Source: a bacterium
GTDB lineage: Bacteria > Myxococcota_A > Bradymonadia > UBA7976 > UBA1532
Direction: 5' to 3'
DNA: 35,632 nt
Assembly: GCA_030426945.1 (NCBI GenBank)
Contig: JAUHXL010000019.1
Coordinates: 1 to 35,632 of the forward strand
The translations under genes were made by a program, and so were the position numbers. Shown one piece after another: positions 23,480 to 31,593 of the stretch; within the stretch, counting starts at the first letter, position 1, and the number at the start of each line of letters is the position of its first letter. The notes below the pieces were generated by a model. It saw nothing but the letters and a program-made list of their open reading frames with translations, did no database searches and was not told where the DNA came from.

Positions 23480-24922
23480 CTATTCAGTCGGGCTGGAGCC
23501 CGGGGGCACTTGGCGGGCAAGGCGAAAGCCCGCCAGTCTGAACCGGACCTGCCCGTGCCACCAGCTGCGGTCCGCGGACCGAGCGCGTGATGCTCCGAGG
23601 AACCACGAGCCGCCACGCAGCACGCGGATGGCGCCGTTCCGAGGCCCCAGCGGATCTCCCTGTTTGGTGGTCGGGTAGGTCGGGTCGTAGCCGTCGTAGC
23701 ACCACTCCCATACGTTGCCGTGCACATCATAAAGGCCAAAAGGGTTGCGGGGCTTCTGGGCCACTTCGTGAGTCTTCCCCTTGCTGTTGTCTGCGTACCA
23801 ACCCGCCGCGGCAAGGTCTGACTCCGCGTCACCGTGCCAGTATCGGGTGGTGGTCCCTCCGCGGGCCGCCCATTCCCATTCGGACTCTGTTGGCAGGCGA
23901 TAGCCCGTGCATCGCCATCGGCCGAATCGATCCAAGACGGGCGACGCGTCTACGGTGTAGTTGCCGATAGCGCCTGGGTTTCCCTCCGAGAGGCCGCGGA
24001 AGGCTTGGCCCTTCGGATTGCTCAGCTCGTAGCATCGTGTAAGCTGCTCCCTGGCGGACAACCTGTTTGCGAACGCCAGCGCGTCGTACCAGCTGACCCG
24101 CTCGGCAGGCAGGGCGTCGCTACCTCCAAAGTACGAAGGACGCTGGCCGGTTAGGGCCGCAAACTGGCCCTGAGTTACCTCGGTCGCCGTCAAAAGGAAC
24201 GGGCTCAGCACAACGCGATGCTGGTCCTCGTCCTGGTCGCGGCCGTGTTCCCCCTCGGGACTGCCCATAAGGAAGCCTTGCGAGCCCGTGCCCGGGATGT
24301 ACACCAGTGCTGGACGGTGCGCCGAGGTCGGGAACAGCACGGCTCCGGGCTGGGGCTCGACGGTTGTGACCTGGTTCATCGAGGCCGCGGCGACGGCGTC
24401 GTCTGGCACACCCTCGGCGGCGGCGCGCTTCCGTTCAGCCTCGGCGGCTGCGCGGCGGTTCTGCTCGGCCGTCGCAGCACGCTCGGCGGCGATGCGTTCC
24501 CGCAGCCGTGCCTTCTTGGCGGGCTTGGTCGCCTTTTGGGCGGCGCGCTGCTCGTTCTCTGCGGCGGTGCGCTTGGCTGCCCGTTGGGCGGCTCGCCTTT
24601 TCTTCCCTGCGGCGGCGCGCTTCGGCTTCTCTTCGGCGGCGCGCTTCGGCTTCTCTTCGGCGGCGCGCTTCGGCTCTTCTGCGGCGGCGCGCTTCTCCTT
24701 CTCTGCGGCGGCGCGCTTCTCGGTGGCGCCCTTCTCACACTGGGCGAGCAGGTCGGCTTTCACTGCGACGCCGTCGCACTCGCGCAAGCAGTCGGCGACG
24801 TCGCCTCCAGCGTTCTTCCACGCCTGGTAGGCCGTCAGGCAGCCCCTCACCGAGTTCTCGGCGTGGCCCGTGCCGGCGACCAGCGCCGCGCCGACGAACA
24901 TGAAACCCAGCGTCCAACGCAC
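23480..24922 (-). CDS. Secreted FGE-like (SUMF1/C-type lectin fold) protein with Lys/Ala-rich helical stalk
   Basis: 480 residues from a GTG at 24922, supported by AGGAG seven bases upstream. The N-terminus is a signal peptide (VRWTLGFMFVGAALVAGTGHA). Residues about 65-185 form a highly charged Lys/Arg/Ala/Glu helix with EEKPKRAA-type repeats. From about 205 to the end is an FGE-like domain close to that of the DGR targets (YIPGTGSQGFLMGSP, YRLPTESEWEWAARGG, NPFGLYDVHGNVWEW, VLRGGSW). FGE catalytic cysteines are absent. Its C-terminus aligns with the VRs, but mismatches are spread over all bases and the C-rich homing tract is not conserved, so it is not a current target of this TR. It starts 35 bp after the RodA-PBP stop and is probably co-transcribed. 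It could be an ancestor or donor of the variable domain. Confidence 0.85.
   Translation of the reverse strand: MRWTLGFMFVGAALVAGTGHAENSVRGCLTAYQAWKNAGGDVADCLRECDGVAVKADLLAQCEKGATEKRAAAEKEKRAAAEEPKRAAEEKPKRAAEEKPKRAAAGKKRRAAQRAAKRTAAENEQRAAQKATKPAKKARLRERIAAERAATAEQNRRAAAEAERKRAAAEGVPDDAVAAASMNQVTTVEPQPGAVLFPTSAHRPALVYIPGTGSQGFLMGSPEGEHGRDQDEDQHRVVLSPFLLTATEVTQGQFAALTGQRPSYFGGSDALPAERVSWYDALAFANRLSAREQLTRCYELSNPKGQAFRGLSEGNPGAIGNYTVDASPVLDRFGRWRCTGYRLPTESEWEWAARGGTTTRYWHGDAESDLAAAGWYADNSKGKTHEVAQKPRNPFGLYDVHGNVWEWCYDGYDPTYPTTKQGDPLGPRNGAIRVLRGGSWFLGASRARSADRSWWHGQVRFRLAGFRLARQVPPGSSPTE
24610..24723 (-). repeat. 24-bp tandem repeat encoding the charged stalk
   Basis: A 24-bp unit starting CGGCGGCGCGCTTCGGCTTC (plus strand) is repeated about four to five times; the first two copies are identical and later ones degenerate. 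On the minus strand it encodes the PKRAAEEK-type repeats of the secreted FGE-like protein's helical stalk. Stalk length is likely to vary between strains. Confidence 0.8.
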
Positions 24923-24957
24923 GGCAGTCTCCTCGTTGCGTGGTTCGCAACCCGGCC

Positions 24958-27900
24958 TCACCGCGCTTGCAGATAACCCCGTTGCTGCGCGGCCTTCAAC
25001 AGGTCGGCCGCGATGGGGGCCGCCACCTTGCCGCCGCCGCCGCCGCGGACCACGACGACGGAGACCGCCAGGCGGCCCGGCACGTAGACGCCGCAGGCGG
25101 GCGCGGTGTCGGGCTCGGCGAAGCCGATGAACCAGGCGTGCGTGTCGCCCTGCGTGACGTAGGGCTTCTCGGTGTCGCGCAGCGGCAGGTCGGTGGCGGT
25201 GCCGGTCTTGCCGTACAGGCGCAGGCCGGGCAGCTTGGCGACCCACTTGTACGCCGTGCCGGCCTTGCGGTTCGTGACGCGGTACATGCCGGCGAGGATG
25301 GGGGCGAGGCGGTCGGGATCCTCGACCAGGCGCACCGCGTCGCACTCGCCCTTCTGCAGGTGGGGTGAGCACCGGCGGTAGACGCCGGCGCCGGCCACGG
25401 CGGCGGCCAGGCGGGCGGCGCCGACGACGTGCAAGGTGGCGGTGCCCTGGCCGTAGGCGGTCTGGGCCAGGTCGCGCGTCTCGGGGGCTCCCGGGTGCCA
25501 GGGGTGGTGCTCGGCGTGCCGGCCCATCTCGACGCCGGCGGCGCGCAGGTCGAGCAGGGGCTGGGGACCGAGGGCGAGGCCGAGCTGGCCGAAGTAGACG
25601 TTGCAGCTCACCTCGAGGCCCTTCGCGAGGTCGACGTTGCCGTCCATGGCGGCGTGCCCGTCGTGGATGGGCTTCTTCCAGCTGGGGCGGGTGAAGTAGG
25701 GGCCCTGGGCGTCCTTCTTGGTGCACGGGTGGGTCTCGACGGTGGTGGCGTCGCAGCCGGCGCCGGTGATGGCGGCGCCGGCTCGGACGGCGGCGAGGGC
25801 CGTGGCCACCTTGGCGACCGAGCCGGCCTGGTAGTTGCCCTGGACACCCGTCTTGTCACGGCCCGGGCCGTAGACGCCCCCGAACGAGGCGGGGCGCTCG
25901 GCGAGCGGGTCGAAGCCGTTGGGGTCGAAGTCGGGGTACTGGACGCGCACCAGCACCTCGCCAGTGTCGGCGTCGACGACGGCGGCGGCCGCGGCGGGAG
26001 CGTGGTCGTGGGCGTCGATGGCGGTCTTCAGCAGCGCATACGCGTCGCGCTGCAGACCGGCGTCGAGCGTCGTGTGCACCGTGCGGTCGGTGGGGTCGTC
26101 GATCATCGCCTGCAGACGGGCGCGGCGCTCGGCGGGGGACAGGTCGACGAGGGGCAGCAGGCGCGCGTAGTCGACCTTGCCGGCGCCGTCGTCGAGGCCG
26201 CGCAGGTGGGCGCTGAAGGCGCGCTCCATCGCCTCGAAGCGCCGCTTGGTGCTGTGGTGCAGGTCGACCCAGCCCATCAGGACGCCGAGGGCGTCACCCA
26301 GCGGGTAGCGCCGGACGCCCTCGGCGTCGGTCAGGGCGACGGGCTCGCCGTGGCGGTCGAGGATGGGGCCGCGGGGCAGCCGGGCGGCCAGATCGGTCAG
26401 GCGCGGGTTGTGGCGGACGCGCGGGTTGCCTTCGCCGTCGCGGGTCTTCACCGCGCGCAGGGTGGTGGCGTCGCGGTCGACCGTGGCCAGGGAGAAGCTG
26501 GTGAGGCCGGCGAACGCGATGACGACCAGCCCTGCAAGGCCGAGATAGTGGGCGCCGGGGCGAAGCTGGTCGAGCGCGTCTTCGGCCGCCGTCGGGCGGC
26601 CGTCGACGGCCAGGCGCGCCGGGACGCCGACGGCCGCGACGAACACGACCATGCTGGTCTTGCCGGCCGACAGGAAGGGCACGACGATGCCGGTGAGGGG
26701 CAGCCAGCCGACCGTGCCGGCGAAGATCACGAACCACTGCGCCAGCAGCAGCGTGGACAGGCCCGCGGCGAGCAGCATGCGGGCCCGGCTGCGGTTGCGG
26801 GCGGCGATCCAGAAGCCGTGGCCCACCAGCACCGCCAGGGCGACGTGGTAGGCGGTCAGCCCGACCCAGCCGACCGACTCGGCGACGTGGGCCAGGGCCA
26901 GGTCGGTGTGGCCGGCCGCGATGGCGGTGGTGACGACGCTCACGTGGGCGCCGCCGGCGCCCTGGCCGCCGAAGCCGCCGGCGGCGAAGGCCCAGAGGGA
27001 CTCGGCGAGCTGGTCGCCTTGGGCGACGCCGTTGGTCCAGGGATCGTGGAGCATGGTGAGGCGGAGCTGGACGTGATCAGGCAGCCACTCTGGGTTGTCC
27101 AGCAGCAGCGCGGCGGCGCCGGCCGCGAGGGCGAGGACGAGGCCCACCTCGAGGGTGGCGCGGGTGGTCATCCAGGTGAGGGCGACGACGATGGGCAGCA
27201 GCACCAGGACGGGGCCCAGGTCGCCGACGACCTTCAGCAAGGCGAGCACGGCGAACAGCAGCGCCAGTACCGGCACTAGCAGCTCGACGCGCGGCACCTT
27301 CACGCCGAGCACGTGGTGCCGGTGGTAGCGCAGGCGGCCCGCCTGGCGGGCGAGGTAGCCCGCGGCGGCGCCGACGAAGGTCAGCTTGGCGAGCTCGATG
27401 GGCTGGATGGCCATGCCGCCGGTGACCTCGAGGTTGATCCAGGGACCGTGACCATGTTGCCCGCCCTCGCCGAAGATGCGGAGCGCGACGAAGATGGCCA
27501 CCGTGACGATCGCGAGCACCGGCCAAAGGCGCTCGACGCCCTCGCCGGGATCCCAGGGCATCAGCACCAACAGGGCGGCGACGACGCCCGCGGCGCCGAC
27601 GCCGAGGCCGAAGCCCAGGCCGGGCCAGCCGGGTCCCATGCCCGCGCGGGCGAGGCCGTCGTGAAGCGGATCGCCGTAGCCCACCAAGCAGACCAACCCG
27701 ATGCCAGTCGCGACGGCGAGCGCCGGCGTGAGGAAGGGTGCCTCGATGACGCGGTCCGAGCGACGGTGCGCCCAGTGGCGGGCGAGGAAGAGGGCGGCCA
27801 GGCCGATCAGCCAGGCGAGGAACGCCAGGTTCGACTGATCGGCGTATTGCGATGGAGCGCGGACGACCTCGCCCCGGCGCAGCCCGGCCGTCGCCAGCGT

Positions 27901-27984
27901 CTCGGTGACCGCGGCCGCGACGCCGCCCCGCACCTGCCAGGCGACCACGGCCAGCAGCAGACCCTCGGTGAGCATGCGCATCAT
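24958..27984 (-). CDS. RodA/FtsW glycosyltransferase fused to a class B penicillin-binding transpeptidase
   Basis: 1008 residues. The ATG at 27984 overlaps the PP2C stop (ATGA). The N-terminal half is a SEDS polymerase with about ten membrane helices: QPIELAKL (cf. RodA QPSE-AK), VVGDLGPVLVL with the likely catalytic Asp, AAGHTDLALAHVAESVGWVG, and PLTGIVVPFLSAGKTS. The second half is a transpeptidase with GSVAKV (active Ser about 722, Lys 725), EVSCNVYF and YGKTGTATD. It should polymerise and crosslink peptidoglycan in one chain. RodA and PBP2 are normally separate adjacent genes, so the fusion is unusual. Its place after the kinase, FHA and phosphatase genes suggests control by phosphorylation. 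Confidence 0.92.
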   Translation of the reverse strand: MMRMLTEGLLLAVVAWQVRGGVAAAVTETLATAGLRRGEVVRAPSQYADQSNLAFLAWLIGLAALFLARHWAHRRSDRVIEAPFLTPALAVATGIGLVCLVGYGDPLHDGLARAGMGPGWPGLGFGLGVGAAGVVAALLVLMPWDPGEGVERLWPVLAIVTVAIFVALRIFGEGGQHGHGPWINLEVTGGMAIQPIELAKLTFVGAAAGYLARQAGRLRYHRHHVLGVKVPRVELLVPVLALLFAVLALLKVVGDLGPVLVLLPIVVALTWMTTRATLEVGLVLALAAGAAALLLDNPEWLPDHVQLRLTMLHDPWTNGVAQGDQLAESLWAFAAGGFGGQGAGGAHVSVVTTAIAAGHTDLALAHVAESVGWVGLTAYHVALAVLVGHGFWIAARNRSRARMLLAAGLSTLLLAQWFVIFAGTVGWLPLTGIVVPFLSAGKTSMVVFVAAVGVPARLAVDGRPTAAEDALDQLRPGAHYLGLAGLVVIAFAGLTSFSLATVDRDATTLRAVKTRDGEGNPRVRHNPRLTDLAARLPRGPILDRHGEPVALTDAEGVRRYPLGDALGVLMGWVDLHHSTKRRFEAMERAFSAHLRGLDDGAGKVDYARLLPLVDLSPAERRARLQAMIDDPTDRTVHTTLDAGLQRDAYALLKTAIDAHDHAPAAAAAVVDADTGEVLVRVQYPDFDPNGFDPLAERPASFGGVYGPGRDKTGVQGNYQAGSVAKVATALAAVRAGAAITGAGCDATTVETHPCTKKDAQGPYFTRPSWKKPIHDGHAAMDGNVDLAKGLEVSCNVYFGQLGLALGPQPLLDLRAAGVEMGRHAEHHPWHPGAPETRDLAQTAYGQGTATLHVVGAARLAAAVAGAGVYRRCSPHLQKGECDAVRLVEDPDRLAPILAGMYRVTNRKAGTAYKWVAKLPGLRLYGKTGTATDLPLRDTEKPYVTQGDTHAWFIGFAEPDTAPACGVYVPGRLAVSVVVVRGGGGGKVAAPIAADLLKAAQQRGYLQAR

Positions 27985-28751
27985 GTCCAACGCCTCCGTT
28001 GGAACAGTCGGTGTCGCCGTCGAACGGCCACCACGGTCACGTTGTCCGGAGCCCCACGCCCGAGGGCGAGCTCGACGAGGTCGACGACCAACGCCGCCAT
28101 GCTCGTGCGCTGGGCGCGGCTGTCGGCGACGCGGCCGAGCAGCTCGGCGGCGGGGACGAGGTCGGACAGGCCATCGCTGCACAAGAGCAGGACGTCGCGC
28201 GGGTCGAGGAAGCCCTGGACGCGGTCGATCCAGTCCGTCCCTTCGCGTCGCTCGCCGCCGATGTCGCGGAAGACGACGTTGCGGCCGGGGCCACGCAGGG
28301 CCTCGCGGTCGGGTATACCCTGCTCGGCCTGCGCCTCGGCGGCGCGGGTGTGATCGCGCGTGAGCTGGACGCAGCCGTCGGCGTTGGCCAGGACGGCGCG
28401 GGTGTCGCCGACGTGGGCGATGGAGAGCTGTGCGCCGTCGCGTTCGTCGCGCTGGACCGCGGTGGCGACGCAGCCCATGCCCTCACGCTCGGGGTTGTGC
28501 TCGGCGTCGGCGCGGATGCGGCGGTTGGCCTCGGCGAAGGCGATCGCCAGGCTGCCCGGCTCGAGCAGCGCGTCGCGGGTGATGGCGGCCGCCACCTCGC
28601 CCGCGTTCTGCCCGCCCATGCCGTCGATGACCGCGAAGCGCCCGCGCTCGAGGTCGAAGACGAAGGTGTCCTCGTTGTGCCGCCTCACGCGGCCCGGGTG
28701 CGTGAGCGCGGCGCCTTCCAGGTCGCCGTACCTGCCTTCGATGGGCTTCAC
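27981..28751 (-). CDS. PP2C-family (PPM) Ser/Thr phosphatase, PstP-like
   Basis: 256 residues. The GTG at 28751 overlaps the stop of the FHA gene (GTGA), giving translational coupling. PPM motifs are all present: THPGRVRRHNEDTFVF, FAVIDGMGGQNAGEVAA, IAHVGDTRAVL, VLLLCSDGLSDLV and GAPDNVTVVAV. The Asp residues bind the metal pair of PP2C enzymes. There is no membrane helix, unlike mycobacterial PstP. It likely reverses phosphorylation by the neighbouring kinases, on the FHA protein and perhaps the RodA-PBP fusion. Confidence 0.92.
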   Translation of the reverse strand: MKPIEGRYGDLEGAALTHPGRVRRHNEDTFVFDLERGRFAVIDGMGGQNAGEVAAAITRDALLEPGSLAIAFAEANRRIRADAEHNPEREGMGCVATAVQRDERDGAQLSIAHVGDTRAVLANADGCVQLTRDHTRAAEAQAEQGIPDREALRGPGRNVVFRDIGGERREGTDWIDRVQGFLDPRDVLLLCSDGLSDLVPAAELLGRVADSRAQRTSMAALVVDLVELALGRGAPDNVTVVAVRRRHRLFQRRRWT

Positions 28752-29779
28752 CCGGACGCGTCGAGGCGCACCTGCAGGGCGCCGCGGCTGAGATCGACCT
28801 CGCAGGGCAGCTCGACGGTCATGTGCTGGTCCTGCTCGAGGGGGGTGTCGCCGATCTTCACGTGATCGGCGCCCCGCTCGCGACCGACGAGGACGCCGCG
28901 ATCGTTCTCGACCCAGAAGTGCAGGCTGCTGATGCGGCGGCTGGCGCCGCGGAGGGGCACGAAGCCGGGCGGCGAGGTGTCCGAGGGGCGGCCGAAGCGC
29001 ACGCGGTGGCCGGGCAGCACGAGCGCACTGCCGCCGTCCCAGCCGACGCGCACCGCGCCGGGCACGACGGGCTCCTCGGGGGGCGGGGCACTGGGCGCCC
29101 GCGAGGTGCGGACCGTGGCGTCGCCGTCGACGGGCGGGGCGGCGCCGGGGGCGCGGGAGGTGCGGACCGTGGCGGCGCCGTCGGAGGGCCGGGCGGCGAT
29201 GGGGGCGTCCGAGGGGCGGACCGTGGCGGCGCCGTCGGGAGACGATGCTGGTGGGGACGAGTGGGCGGCGGGGCGCTTCCGGCGGCGGGAGGCGGGGCCC
29301 GGGCCGTCGCCGCGCAGGGTCATCTCGCCGTCGACGACGGGGGGCTCGTCTGCCTCGGCGACGAACTCGACGCGCACCAGCGCTTCGAGCGGCGACAGTG
29401 GCTCCTCGGCGGCGCGGTCGAGCCGCACGACGAAGCGCGCCGCGTCGATCAGGGCCAACCGCCTGGCTTCGGCGAAGCGCTCGAGCGCCGTCGGTACGTG
29501 CCGGTCGAAGTACGTTTGCAGGCCGCGGGCCCGCTCCAAGTCGTCTTCGGCCAGGAACACCTTGAAGTGGTTCGGCACCAGGGCATGTCCGTCGTCCGTC
29601 CGCATGCGGTGCGTCCACATGATGTGCTGCAGCGCCCAGGAGACGGTGAGAGGGCTGACCCGGGCGCGCTCGCCGCGCAGGCGGTCGACGAGCCGGACGA
29701 AGAACGCCAGGGGGCCCGGGGGCCCGATGCGATCGAAGTGCACGCGGTACACGTTGGGATCCGTGGTCGGCTCGATCAC
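28748..29779 (-). CDS. FhaA-like protein: N-terminal DUF3662-like domain and C-terminal FHA domain
   Basis: 343 residues. The GTG at 29779 overlaps the kinase stop (GTGA). The first ~160 residues (VSWALQHIMWTHR, then ALVPNHFKVFLAEDDLER) resemble the N-terminal domain of actinobacterial FhaA. The linker (about 170-245) has three repeats carrying ATVR(P/T)S, possible phospho-threonine sites. The C-terminal ~95 residues are FHA-like (HRVRFGRPSD, SRRISSLHFWVEND), somewhat degenerate at the usual SxxH core (SSLH is kept). It probably links the kinases to the cell-wall machinery through phospho-threonine binding. Confidence 0.8.
   Translation of the reverse strand: MIEPTTDPNVYRVHFDRIGPPGPLAFFVRLVDRLRGERARVSPLTVSWALQHIMWTHRMRTDDGHALVPNHFKVFLAEDDLERARGLQTYFDRHVPTALERFAEARRLALIDAARFVVRLDRAAEEPLSPLEALVRVEFVAEADEPPVVDGEMTLRGDGPGPASRRRKRPAAHSSPPASSPDGAATVRPSDAPIAARPSDGAATVRTSRAPGAAPPVDGDATVRTSRAPSAPPPEEPVVPGAVRVGWDGGSALVLPGHRVRFGRPSDTSPPGFVPLRGASRRISSLHFWVENDRGVLVGRERGADHVKIGDTPLEQDQHMTVELPCEVDLSRGALQVRLDASG
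29092..29240 (-). repeat. 54-bp tandem repeat in the FHA-protein linker
   Basis: GCGGACCGTGGCG recurs at about 29108, 29162 and 29216, an exact 54-bp period (18 codons). On the minus strand each unit encodes a segment with an ATVR motif followed by Ser, Pro and Ala. The repeats would present several equal threonines to a kinase or FHA domain. Confidence 0.7.
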
Positions 29780-31488
29780 GACGCGCTGACCTCCTCGAAG
29801 ACGTGGAGCGTGATGTGGGCTCGGCGCAGCTCGACGGCCTCACCCGGGCGCAGGGCGGTCCACGTGGTCTCGATGCGTCCGAGGGGCAGACGGCGCCCGT
29901 CCAGGTAGTGCTTGAACACCCACTTCTCGTCGTGCTGGCGGGCGGCCAGGGACTGCCCAGGGGGCAGCCGGAACTGAACCTGGGGCCCCTGCCGCCGCAG
30001 CTCGAGTGCGCGCCGGCTGACCTCGGTGACGGTGGTGGTCAGGACCAGGTCGGGCTGCGTCGGGCTCGAGGCGTCGCTGCGGCCGGCCACCAGCGTGCGG
30101 CCGGGGGCGAGGAGCAGATCGTCGCCGTCGCGATCACCACCCTCGATGCGCAGGCCGATGCGCAGGGCGTGGGCCGGCAGCTCGCGCGCGGTGAGGCGCG
30201 CTTTGAGGGCGACGTCGAGCTCGAAGCGCAGGGCCGGCACCCCCTCGAGGCCACAGCCCATCTGGTTGGCGACACGCGCGCCGAGGTCGTCGATCAGGGC
30301 GCGCTGGTCGAGCAGACGCTGGATGGCCGCGTGGGCGCCGACGGGGGCCGCGAGGGTGATCTGAGCGACGTCGGGCAGCGTGTGGCGGCCGCGAGCGATG
30401 CGCACCTTGAGCTTGCACACCGCGCGCGCGGCGCTGTCGATCAGGGCGTCGTGATCCCAGGGCGAGGGCAGGCCCTCGTCGATGCCGCTGGGGGGCGGGA
30501 TCGGCGGGGTCGGCTGCCGGGGCGGGGTCGGCTGCGGGGGCGGGGTCGGCTGCGGCGTCGGCGCCGCCCGACGTGGCGCCTCTCGGGACGGCGGACGCTC
30601 GGGGGACGCGGGCGCTGCGGCCGGTGCGGCGGCGCCGATGAGCGTCGGCGTCCGCGGCACTTCGCCGGCCGCACGGAGCGCGGCCGCCAGCGCGGCGGCG
30701 CTCTCCGGCCGCCGGTCGCCCGGCCGCTTGGCGAGCAGCGCGCCGACCAGGTCGGCCAACGCGGGCGGCACGTGCGGGGGCAGCGGCGGGGGCGGTACGA
30801 GCTCGTGCCGCGCGCGGGTCCGGGGCAGGTCGACATCGAAGAAAGGGTTGGTGCCCGCGAGCATCTCGTAGAGCACGACGCCGAGCGCGTACAGGTCCGT
30901 CGCGGGGGTGGGCGATTCGCGGCGCCACAGCTCGGGCGCCATGTAGGCAGGCGTGCCGGCGGCGAACTGGCCTCCCGTGATGGACGCCTCGCCGTCGATC
31001 CTCGCGATGCCGAAGTCCAGCAACACCACGGCCTCGTCCGCGGTGCCGGCCTGCTCGATGACCATGTTCTCCGGCTTGAGATCCCGATGGATGATCGGCG
31101 TATCACGGCCGTGCGCGTGGGCGAGGGCGTCCGCCATCTGCGCGGCGAGCCGGGCGGCGCGCGCCGGCGCCAGGTGTTGGCCGCCCTTCAGCAACTGCGC
31201 GCCGGTGACGCCGCGTGCGAGCCGCATGCAGACGTACACCAGCGTGTCGGACTGATCCATGTGCCAGGCGTGCGCGATGTTCGGGTGATCGAGCCGCGCG
31301 AGCACGCCGCCCTCGCGCCACAGCAGCGCGGCGAGATCGGCGCGCGACCGCTCGATCAGCTTCACCGCCTCTTCGCGGCCGGCGAGCGCGAGGTTGCGCG
31401 CGAGGTACACCCGGCCCGTCGTCCCGCGGCCGAGTTCTTCAACGAGTTGGCGGCCGCCCAGCACCTGCCCGATGAGTGGGTCGTTCAT
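29776..31488 (-). CDS. Ser/Thr protein kinase with proline-rich linker and FHA-like C-terminal domain
   Basis: 570 residues from the ATG at 31488 (MNDPLIGQVLGGRQLVEELG); an alternative ATG lies six codons upstream. The kinase domain is canonical: LGRGTTGRVYLA, EEAVKLIE, IIHRDLKPENMV, LLDFGIAR, GTPAYMAPE. A Pro-rich linker with PTPPPQPTPP repeats follows (about 325-360). Residues about 365-460 (SARAVCKLKVRIARG...) may be DUF3662-like. The last ~110 residues look like a degenerate FHA fold (RTLVAGRSDASS...LVLTTTVTEVSRRALELRR). No membrane helix is seen. It is the first gene of an operon with 4-bp overlaps to the FHA protein, the phosphatase and the RodA-PBP, and is divergent from DGR target 5. 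Confidence 0.9.
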   Translation of the reverse strand: MNDPLIGQVLGGRQLVEELGRGTTGRVYLARNLALAGREEAVKLIERSRADLAALLWREGGVLARLDHPNIAHAWHMDQSDTLVYVCMRLARGVTGAQLLKGGQHLAPARAARLAAQMADALAHAHGRDTPIIHRDLKPENMVIEQAGTADEAVVLLDFGIARIDGEASITGGQFAAGTPAYMAPELWRRESPTPATDLYALGVVLYEMLAGTNPFFDVDLPRTRARHELVPPPPLPPHVPPALADLVGALLAKRPGDRRPESAAALAAALRAAGEVPRTPTLIGAAAPAAAPASPERPPSREAPRRAAPTPQPTPPPQPTPPRQPTPPIPPPSGIDEGLPSPWDHDALIDSAARAVCKLKVRIARGRHTLPDVAQITLAAPVGAHAAIQRLLDQRALIDDLGARVANQMGCGLEGVPALRFELDVALKARLTARELPAHALRIGLRIEGGDRDGDDLLLAPGRTLVAGRSDASSPTQPDLVLTTTVTEVSRRALELRRQGPQVQFRLPPGQSLAARQHDEKWVFKHYLDGRRLPLGRIETTWTALRPGEAVELRRAHITLHVFEEVSAS

Positions 31489-31593
31489 GGCCGCAGCCTG
31501 CCTCATGCGGGCGGCAGGCTCAACGGGTTGGTTCGTCGCCCGCTCCTCAGCCCGCCCGATGACGTCGCCGGTCGGCTGTGGCACCCTGCGCCC
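31489..31593. promoter_or_regulatory. Divergent region with the 5' box of target 5
   Basis: 105 bp lie between the divergent starts of the cell-wall signalling operon and DGR target 5. The CTGTGGCACCCTGC box is at 31576-31589, just before the ATG at 31594. Promoters for both directions should lie here, but I cannot assign -35/-10 elements. The arrangement could couple expression of target 5 to the operon. Confidence 0.45.

Noticed and set aside
23500-23640. Sixth VR of this template in the minus-strand FGE-like gene
   Set aside because: It aligns with the VRs at protein level, but mismatches are spread over all bases and the C-rich homing tract is not kept, so it is a paralogue rather than a current target.
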